Assembly (NCBI GenBank): GCA_002493755.1
Contig: DKZT01000071.1
Span: forward strand, 1-19,211
Source: Ruminococcaceae bacterium UBA7067
Lineage (GTDB): Bacteria; Bacillota; Clostridia; Oscillospirales; Acutalibacteraceae
Length of the DNA: 19,211 bases
Direction of reading: 5' to 3'
Below are positions 13,533 through 19,211 of this stretch, piece by piece. The notes under the pieces are model-generated. The model did not search any database. It was not told where the DNA came from and saw only the letters and a list, made by a program, of their open reading frames with translations. The number at the start of each line of letters is the position of its first letter. Position 1 is the first letter of the stretch. A program made the translations under genes and the position numbers.

Positions 13533-15434
13533 ATCCAGCTCAAACGCACCTGTGTAAAGGCTGTAATACTTGCCCTTTTCGGCAATAAGCTGATCGTGAC
13601 TGCCGCGCTCAATAATTCTGCCAAGCTCAAGCACCATTATTACATCGGAATTTCTTACCGTGCTCAGTCTGTGAGCTATAACGAACACCGTTCTGCCCGA
13701 CATAAGCGCGTCCATACCGCTCTGAACGATAGACTCGGTTCTCGTGTCGATTGACGAGGTTGCCTCGTCCAGTATCATAACAGGCGGGTCTGCGACAGCC
13801 GCTCTTGCTATTGCGATAAGCTGGCACTGACCCTGCGACAGACTGCCGCCGTCACCCGAAATTACTGTATCATAGCCATCGGGTAGCTGGTTTATAAATG
13901 TGTCGGCGTTTGCAAGCTTCGCCGCCGCATATACCTCTTCATCGGTTGCCTGAAGATTGCCGTAGCGGATGTTCTCTCTTATAGTGCCGGTAAAAAGGTT
14001 CGTTTCCTGCAAAACCATTCCGAGAGAACGTCTTAAATCGCTCTTTTTAATCTTATTTATATTTATATCGTCATATCTTATCTTGCCGTCTGCAATATCA
14101 TAAAAGCGGTTGATAAGGTTTGTTATTGTCGTTTTGCCTGCGCCTGTTGAGCCGACAAAGGCGAGCTTCTGCCCCGGCTTTGCCTCAAGCGTTACGTTGT
14201 GCAGAACCGTCTTTTTCTCATCATAGCCGAAGTCAACGTCAAAGAACTCAACCTTGCCCTGAAGCCTTGTGTAGGTAACGCTGCCGTCCTCGTGCGGATG
14301 CTTCCACGCCCATATACCTGTGTGACCGTCAGCCTCGCAAAGCTCTCCGTTTTTGTCGTAGCGAGCGTTCACAAGCGTTACATAGCCGTGATCCTCCTCC
14401 GACGGCTCGTCCATAAGCTCAAAAATTCTTTCTGCGCCTGCTAAAGCCATAACAACCATATTTATCTGCTGAGCCACCTGTGTTATCGGGTTTGTAAAGC
14501 TGCGGCTCAGCTGCAGAAACGCCGCAATGCCGCCGAGCGTAAGACCGCCGAAGCCCCACAGCGCAAGCGCACCGCCTGCTATTGCAATTACAACATACAA
14601 AAGGTTGCCGAGGTTGCCCATAATAGGCATAAGGATATTTGCAAAGGTGTTTGCCGAGGTTGCGCTCTCGCACAGCTTCTCGTTAAGCTCGTCAAACTCC
14701 TGCTTTGACTTTTGCTCGTGGCAGAAAACCTTTACAACCTTCTGACCGTTTACCATTTCTTCAATATAGCCGTTGACATTGCCGAGGTCCTTCTGCTGCT
14801 TTGCAAAGTAACTGCCGCTCTTGCCGCCGATTTTGCCTGTAATTAATATCATCAGCACAACAAAGGCGAGAGTAAGCAGTGTGAGCGCCCAGCTTGTCAC
14901 AATCATAGCCGCCAAAACGGCAACTATCGTTATTACCGACGACATAAACTGCGGTATACTCTGCGAAATCATCTGACGAAGCGTATCGGTATCGTTTGAA
15001 AAGCGGCTCATTGTGTCGCCGTATTCGTGGGTGTCAAAGTATTTAATCGGAAGCGTCTGCATATGCTCGAACATATCGTCACGGATAGTCATTATGGTGC
15101 TTTCGGAAATCATTATCATTATCCTGTTATAGGCAAAGGTTGCGATAACACCGATAAGGTAAATACCCGCCATTGTGATTATAGCGCCCAGCAACCCCGA
15201 AAAGTCGGGTACTGACTGTGTGAGCATAGGTGTAATGTAATCATCAATAACAACCTGCAGAAACATTGAGCCAATAACACCGGTCACTGCGCTTAAAATA
15301 ATGCTGACTGCGACGATTATGAACGAAACCCTGTATTGCTTAACATACTTCATCAGCCTTTTGACCGTCTTGCCGTCAATTTTTTTGTCTTGGCTTGCCG
15401 CCGCTGCCTTAGCTGCTTTCTGCTGTTTATTCAT
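13530..15434 (-). CDS. ABC exporter half-transporter, catalytically canonical subunit
   Basis: This 634-residue protein fuses a six-helix exporter membrane domain (about residues 30-340) to an ABC ATPase (about 393-634). The ATPase has Walker A GSTGAGKTT (428-436), Walker B MILDE with catalytic E557 and switch H588 (IAHRLS); its signature is LSQGQ (532-536) rather than LSGGQ. An insertion of about 40 residues (350-393, containing GIWAWKHP) links the domains, as in some Firmicutes heterodimeric exporters. The start codon overlaps the stop of the upstream ABC gene by four bases (ATGA), so the two are coupled and should form a heterodimer. The likely role is multidrug or lipid/peptide efflux; the substrate cannot be read from sequence. 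Confidence 0.92.
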   Translation of the reverse strand: MNKQQKAAKAAAASQDKKIDGKTVKRLMKYVKQYRVSFIIVAVSIILSAVTGVIGSMFLQVVIDDYITPMLTQSVPDFSGLLGAIITMAGIYLIGVIATFAYNRIMIMISESTIMTIRDDMFEHMQTLPIKYFDTHEYGDTMSRFSNDTDTLRQMISQSIPQFMSSVITIVAVLAAMIVTSWALTLLTLAFVVLMILITGKIGGKSGSYFAKQQKDLGNVNGYIEEMVNGQKVVKVFCHEQKSKQEFDELNEKLCESATSANTFANILMPIMGNLGNLLYVVIAIAGGALALWGFGGLTLGGIAAFLQLSRSFTNPITQVAQQINMVVMALAGAERIFELMDEPSEEDHGYVTLVNARYDKNGELCEADGHTGIWAWKHPHEDGSVTYTRLQGKVEFFDVDFGYDEKKTVLHNVTLEAKPGQKLAFVGSTGAGKTTITNLINRFYDIADGKIRYDDININKIKKSDLRRSLGMVLQETNLFTGTIRENIRYGNLQATDEEVYAAAKLANADTFINQLPDGYDTVISGDGGSLSQGQCQLIAIARAAVADPPVMILDEATSSIDTRTESIVQSGMDALMSGRTVFVIAHRLSTVRNSDVIMVLELGRIIERGSHDQLIAEKGKYYSLYTGAFELD

Positions 15435-17182
15435 TCCTCGTCACCGCCCTTCTGCTGTGATATGTAAATCTCACGGTAAACATCGCTGTTTTCCATAAGC
15501 TCCTCGTGAGTACCGACTGCCGTTATTCTGCCGTTTTCCATTACAACAATCTTGTCGGCGTGTTGAACCGATGAAATTCTCTGCGCGATAATCAGCTTTG
15601 TTGTGTTCGGTATTTCGGTAGCGAACGCTTCTCTTATCAGAGCATCTGTTCTTGTGTCAACCGCACTGGTTGAGTCGTCAAGAATAATTATCTTCGGCTT
15701 TTTAAGCAGCGCCCTTGCTATGCAAAGTCTTTGCTTCTGTCCGCCCGAAACATTTGCGCCGCCCTGCTCAATCATTGTGTTGTAGCCGTCGGGCATCTGC
15801 CTTATAAACTCGTCAGCCTGCGCAAGCCTGCAAACACGCTCTACCTCTTCCTGCGTTGCGTTTTCGTCACCCCAGCGGATATTGTCGCTGACAGTGCCTG
15901 AGAACAGCACATTCTTCTGAAGCACCATCGCAACCTCGTTTCTCAGCGACTCTATATCGTAGCTTCTTACGTCAACGCCGCCGACAGAAACCTCGCCGCC
16001 GCTTACGTCATAAAGCCTTGGGATAAGCTGAACAAGGCTTGACTTTGACGAGCCTGTTCCGCCGATTATGCCGACTGTTTCTCCCGATTTGATGTCAAGG
16101 TTAATATCCGAAAGACAAAGCTTTGCGTTCTTGTCCCTGCCGTAGGAAAAGCTCACATTGCTGAACTTAATTGAGCCGTCCTTAACATTGAAAATCGGGT
16201 TATCGCAGTTTTTGAGGTCACTTTTTTCATCAAGAAGCTCTACAACTCTTTCTGCCGAGGCTCTTGACATTATTATCATAACAAAAACCATTGCAAGCAT
16301 CATAAGGCTCATAAGTATCTGCATAGCGTAGGACACAAGGCTCATAAGCTGACCTGTTGTGAAGCCGACAGACGGGTCATTGCCCGAATCGACAATTTTG
16401 CCTGCGCCAAACCACGATATAAGAATCATACAGGCATAAACGCAGAACATCATAAGCGGCATACTGATGATAAGCGCATTCTGGGCACGGGTGAAGTTTG
16501 AATATATATCGCCCGACACCCTGCGGAACTTCTTCGTTTCCTCTTCCTCACGCACATACGCCTTTACTACTCTTATTCCTCTTAAATTCTCGCCCACAAC
16601 ATTATTCATCTTATCGTAGATTCTGAACACCTTCTCAAACGCAGGCTTTGCAATCTTTACGATTATTACCATTCCGACAAGCAGTATCGGAATGGTTCCG
16701 ATAAAGATAAGCGCCATACCGGGGTCGATGCTGAACGCCATTATAAGCGAGAATGTAAACATAATAGGGCTTCGCACAGCCATTCGGATAATCATCTGAT
16801 AGGCGTTCTGAACGTTTGTAACGTCCGTTGTAAGGCGAGTTATTATGCTGGAGTTTGAGAAATTGTCAATATTGCGGAATGAAAAATCCTGCAGGGAATA
16901 GAACATATCGTGCCGCAGGTTTTTTGCAAAGCCTGCCGATGCCTTCGCCGCAGTAACTCCTGCCATTGCGCCGAAAAACAGCGACAAAGCCGCACACGCA
17001 ACGAGAAGCAGACCCATATTGACAATATAGCCCATATCATTTTTCTCAATTCCGTAGTCGATAAGCATCGACATAAGCAAAGGTATGATAACCTCCATTG
17101 CCACCTCCAAGGCGACAAGCACGGGAGTAAGTATCGTTGTAAGCTTGTACTCTCTGATACTCCTCATAAGCTTTTTAATCAT
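15431..17182 (-). CDS. ABC exporter half-transporter, degenerate-site subunit
   Basis: This is a 583-residue half-transporter with an N-terminal six-helix membrane domain (about 15-305) and an ABC ATPase domain (about 336-575). Its nucleotide site deviates from consensus in three places: S379 replaces the last glycine of Walker A (GGTGSSKSS), D503 replaces the catalytic glutamate (IILDDSTS), and Q534 replaces the switch histidine (IIAQRIS). Its signature VSGGQ is intact. This is the pattern of the non-catalytic partner in heterodimeric exporters such as TM287/288 or BmrCD. It is first in the operon, with an AAAGGGTG ribosome site, and overlaps the canonical subunit by four bases. Confidence 0.92.
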   Translation of the reverse strand: MIKKLMRSIREYKLTTILTPVLVALEVAMEVIIPLLMSMLIDYGIEKNDMGYIVNMGLLLVACAALSLFFGAMAGVTAAKASAGFAKNLRHDMFYSLQDFSFRNIDNFSNSSIITRLTTDVTNVQNAYQMIIRMAVRSPIMFTFSLIMAFSIDPGMALIFIGTIPILLVGMVIIVKIAKPAFEKVFRIYDKMNNVVGENLRGIRVVKAYVREEEETKKFRRVSGDIYSNFTRAQNALIISMPLMMFCVYACMILISWFGAGKIVDSGNDPSVGFTTGQLMSLVSYAMQILMSLMMLAMVFVMIIMSRASAERVVELLDEKSDLKNCDNPIFNVKDGSIKFSNVSFSYGRDKNAKLCLSDINLDIKSGETVGIIGGTGSSKSSLVQLIPRLYDVSGGEVSVGGVDVRSYDIESLRNEVAMVLQKNVLFSGTVSDNIRWGDENATQEEVERVCRLAQADEFIRQMPDGYNTMIEQGGANVSGGQKQRLCIARALLKKPKIIILDDSTSAVDTRTDALIREAFATEIPNTTKLIIAQRISSVQHADKIVVMENGRITAVGTHEELMENSDVYREIYISQQKGGDEE

Positions 17183-17232
17183 TTAATTCACCCTTTTCAT
17201 TCACTTTTGGTTGTATATTTTTCTCATTAGCA

Positions 17233-17261
17233 ATTATAATGCAAAATTTGGTTATAGTCTA
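17233..17261 (-). promoter_or_regulatory. Candidate promoter for the ABC exporter operon
   Basis: TATAAT (17233-17238) is perfect; TAGACT (17256-17261) at 17-base spacing is a weak -35. The region between 17183 and 17401 contains no gene; it holds this promoter and a candidate extended -10 for the plus-strand gene. Confidence 0.5.
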
Positions 17262-17352
17262 CAAGTCTGATGTGAACTATTTGTGAATAATTTTTCAGAA
17301 ATCTCTGCAAATAAGTTTTTAAAATTTTTGGTCTGTTATTTTGGCGCAATTT

Positions 17353-17361
17353 GTGGTATTA
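17353..17361 (+). promoter_or_regulatory. Candidate extended -10 promoter for the metal-binding lipoprotein gene
   Basis: TGGTATTAT near 17353-17361 fits a TGn extended -10, about 40 bases before the start codon, with no good -35 at standard spacing. I saw no clear Zur or MntR palindrome. An AAAGGA ribosome site precedes the ATG. Confidence 0.35.
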
Positions 17362-17401
17362 TTATGGGTATGATTTAAGGAAACACTGAAAGGAAATTCA
17401 A

Positions 17402-18364
17402 ATGAAAAAAATCATTTCCATCTTATGTGCGATTGTAATTTTAACAATATCTCTTTTCGGCTGTTCCGTAAACACCGAGCAGTCTGACAAGCTGAGAATA
17501 GTCACAACCCTTTTCCCTGCTTATGATTTTGCACGCAATATTGCTGCCGACAACGCAGAGGTCACTCTGCTTTTGCAGCCGGGTGTTGAGCCGCATTCCT
17601 ATGAGCCTACTCCAAAGGATATGGTTGAAATTCAGAACTGCGATATTTTCATATGCAACGGCGGTGAGTCAGAAAGCTGGATTGAGGGCATTTTAGACTC
17701 GCTCGACAGCAGTAAATTCAGGACGGTGCGGCTTATCGACAGCACCTCGGCTCTGCTTGAGGAAGACGAATCCTACGAGCACGACGAGCACGATGAGCAC
17801 GATGAGCATGAACACGAACACGAGGGTGATGAGGTCGGCTATGACGAGCATATATGGACCTCTCCCGCAATCTGCGTTGAGCTTTGCAACGCTATTGAAG
17901 CTGCGATTTCATCAGTTGACAGCGGCAATACCGCACAGTACCGCCGCAATCTTGAAAGCTACACGTCAAAGCTTAAATCGCTCGACTTAAGCTTTAAGGA
18001 GATTGTCGAAAGCGGCAAAAGACAGGAAATAATCTTCGGTGACCGTTTTCCTTTTAAGTATTTCGCACAGGAATACGGACTTGTATATCACGCCGCATTT
18101 CCAGGCTGCAGCTCACAGACTGAGCCGAGCGCCGCTACGCTTGCAAGGCTTATAAACAAGACAAGGGAAGATAAAATTCCTGCCGTATTCTACATTGAGA
18201 TGTCAAACCAAGCCGTAGCAAACGCCCTTGCAAAGGAAACAGGGGCAAAAACTCTGCTGTTCCACTCCTGCCACAATCTTACAAAGGACGAATTTTATTC
18301 GGGCGAAACATATCTTTCGCTGATGAATAAAAACCTTGAAAATCTTAAAACAGCTTTGAACTGA
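17402..18364 (+). CDS. Metal (Zn/Mn-type) ABC transporter substrate-binding lipoprotein
   Basis: This 320-residue extracytoplasmic protein belongs to the cluster 9 (ZnuA/AdcA-like) family. A lipoprotein signal peptide is clear: MKK, a hydrophobic core, and a lipobox LFGC with C21 as the lipidated residue. Family metal ligands are recognisable as H65 in EPHSYEPTP and H150 in DEHIWTSP; the third region reads GDRFPFKYF (D213), as in many Clostridia, and the fourth ligand would be near E266 or the SCHN segment. Between the lobes is a His/Asp/Glu-rich loop (126-140) of HDE repeats, the zinc-chelating loop of ZnuA proteins. No permease or ATPase gene is adjacent, so it is an orphan here. The next gene follows closely and is likely translationally coupled. 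Confidence 0.93.
   Translation: MKKIISILCAIVILTISLFGCSVNTEQSDKLRIVTTLFPAYDFARNIAADNAEVTLLLQPGVEPHSYEPTPKDMVEIQNCDIFICNGGESESWIEGILDSLDSSKFRTVRLIDSTSALLEEDESYEHDEHDEHDEHEHEHEGDEVGYDEHIWTSPAICVELCNAIEAAISSVDSGNTAQYRRNLESYTSKLKSLDLSFKEIVESGKRQEIIFGDRFPFKYFAQEYGLVYHAAFPGCSSQTEPSAATLARLINKTREDKIPAVFYIEMSNQAVANALAKETGAKTLLFHSCHNLTKDEFYSGETYLSLMNKNLENLKTALN
17777..17821 (+). repeat. Tandem 9-bp repeats encoding the His-rich loop
   Basis: Units close to GACGAGCAC are reiterated three to four times, followed by shorter GAACAC units. They encode the EHDEHDEH... metal-chelating loop and could change in copy number by slippage. Confidence 0.7.
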
Positions 18365-18374
18365 GGTGATTGCA

Positions 18375-19115
18375 GTGCTGAGGGAGGACGAACATTTTGA
18401 GCCGCTCGGAAACGGAATTGAGGTTATAGTTTCAAAAATACACCGCTTCGGAACGGATACCGTACTGCTTGCTAATTTTTCAAAGCCGAAGGAATGGGAA
18501 AACGCCTGTGAATTCGGCAGTGGTTGCGGCGCAATAACGCTTATCTGGTGCAGAGAAAAGCCGCCGAAACACATAACAGCGGTTGAGCTTCAGCGCGACG
18601 GCGCGGATATGATAAGACGCGGCGTAAAGCACAACGGACTTGAAAGCAGAATTGATGTTTTAAACGAGGATTTGCGGAATCTTTCCTGCCTAACTCCGGG
18701 AAGCTTTGACCTTGTCGCCTGCAATCCGCCCTACAAGCAGCAGGGCGGCGGAATTATAAACCCGAACGAGGGCAAGCTGCTTGCAAGGCACGAATATACC
18801 TGCACTATTGACGATGTTTGCCGGAATGCCGCAAGACTTCTGCGCTTCGGCGGCAGGCTTTGCCTTTGCCAGCGCCCTGAAAGACTCAGTGATGTTATCT
18901 GCGCTATGAGAGAAGCAGGCATTGAGCCGAAAAGGCTGAGATTTGTTCAGCAGAGAAAAAACAAAGCGCCCAAGCTTTTTCTCATTGAGGGCAAAAAAGG
19001 CGGCAAAAGCGGCGGTCTTGTTGTAAGTGACACTCTGCTTATTGAAAGCGACAGCGGCGGATTGTCTGACGAAATGATTGAAATTTACGGCGAATACAAA
19101 ACAGGACACCTGTGA
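18375..19115 (+). CDS. TrmN6-like tRNA1(Val) (adenine37-N6)-methyltransferase
   Basis: This is a 246-residue class I S-adenosylmethionine-dependent methyltransferase of the YfiC/YabB/TrmN6 family, which methylates adenine bases; in E. coli the target is A37 of tRNA1(Val). Motif I is EFGSGCGAI (46-54) and the adenine-binding catalytic motif is NPPY (117-120) within LVACNPPY. The N-terminal segment (KIHRFGTDTVLLANF) matches the family, and length is normal. I chose the GTG at 18375, since GAGGTGA lies five bases upstream; a GTG at 18366 has no site. The gene begins 10 bases after the metal-binding protein's stop. That pairing has no evident functional logic. Its stop is followed at once by GAGTGAAGAG repeat sequence. 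Confidence 0.88.
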   Translation: MLREDEHFEPLGNGIEVIVSKIHRFGTDTVLLANFSKPKEWENACEFGSGCGAITLIWCREKPPKHITAVELQRDGADMIRRGVKHNGLESRIDVLNEDLRNLSCLTPGSFDLVACNPPYKQQGGGIINPNEGKLLARHEYTCTIDDVCRNAARLLRFGGRLCLCQRPERLSDVICAMREAGIEPKRLRFVQQRKNKAPKLFLIEGKKGGKSGGLVVSDTLLIESDSGGLSDEMIEIYGEYKTGHL

Positions 19116-19126
19116 GAGTGAAGAGA
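19113..19126 (+). repeat. Short repeat-arm remnant at the methyltransferase stop
   Basis: TGAGAGTGAAGAGA begins with the TGA stop and matches the AGAGTGAAGAGTG arm of the elements at 4281-4436 and 12640-12722. Only one arm unit is present before the promoter at 19130. Confidence 0.4.
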
Positions 19127-19129
19127 CTG

Positions 19130-19158
19130 TTGACATAATTGACTTCCGTATGTATAAT
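19130..19158 (+). promoter_or_regulatory. Perfect-consensus promoter at the right edge
   Basis: TTGACA (19130-19135), 17 bases, TATAAT (19153-19158). Transcription should begin near 19165. The first bases can form an AAGATG/CATCTT hairpin (19167-19172 with 19183-19188). No start codon with a ribosome site appears before the window ends, so the product is unknown. Confidence 0.85.
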
Positions 19159-19211
19159 AATATAGAAAGATGTTCTATTACTCATCTTATCGTTGAGTGT
19201 TTCGCCACTTG

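Noticed and set aside
18690..19136. Minus-strand open frame of 148 codons
   Set aside because: It lies opposite the methyltransferase with intact NPPY motif, and its protein shows low-complexity shadow composition.

Overview
The window looks like the chromosome of a low-to-mid GC, anaerobic Gram-positive bacterium, probably a gut-type member of the Clostridia (Ruminococcaceae/Oscillospiraceae-like). The reasons are strong AGGAGG-type ribosome sites, TTGACA/TATAAT promoters, an SRP RNA directly upstream of dnaX, a Gram-positive type LexA box at uvrA, a ferredoxin-dependent indolepyruvate oxidoreductase, and paired half-size ABC exporters. The genus is inference. Most of the window is housekeeping; no phage, insertion-sequence transposase, CRISPR array, tRNA or rRNA was seen.

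Layout. 1-2370: a YhcC-type radical SAM gene (-) and a divergent DegT/DnrJ-type aminotransferase (+), ending in a terminator shared with dnaX. 2369-4270: dnaX (-) preceded by an SRP RNA gene with a consensus promoter. 4281-10090: uvrA, typA and a DEDDh exonuclease with a zinc ribbon, all on the minus strand; uvrA has a promoter plus a near-consensus LexA/SOS box, and typA has its own promoter. 10155-12810: iorA and iorB (+). 12817-13419: a DinJ-YafQ type toxin-antitoxin pair (-) with a palindromic operator. 13448-17261: two overlapping ABC exporter half-transporters (-). 17350-19115: a His-rich zinc/manganese-type binding lipoprotein and a TrmN6-like methyltransferase (+). 19130-19211: a consensus promoter firing off the right edge.

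The genes fall into small independent units: DNA replication and repair (dnaX, uvrA), protein targeting and translation (SRP RNA, typA), tRNA modification (trmN6-like), aryl-pyruvate metabolism (iorAB), efflux (ABC pair) and metal capture (the lipoprotein). No large pathway is encoded here.

The most unusual signal is not a gene. A family of short dispersed elements has arms built from AGAGTGA/AGAGTGG-like or GAGTTTT-like heptamers and, in several copies, a core of GC-rich mini-hairpins. They sit exactly at gene 3' ends: six genes (radical SAM, aminotransferase, exonuclease, iorA, iorB, methyltransferase) have such sequence starting at, overlapping or just before the stop codon, and a degenerate copy may follow the ABC operon. 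Two copies, at 4281-4436 and 12640-12722, are clearly homologous and in opposite orientation. One contains a DNA/RNA cloverleaf with no unpaired junction bases, and a 71-bp palindromic copy separates iorA from iorB.
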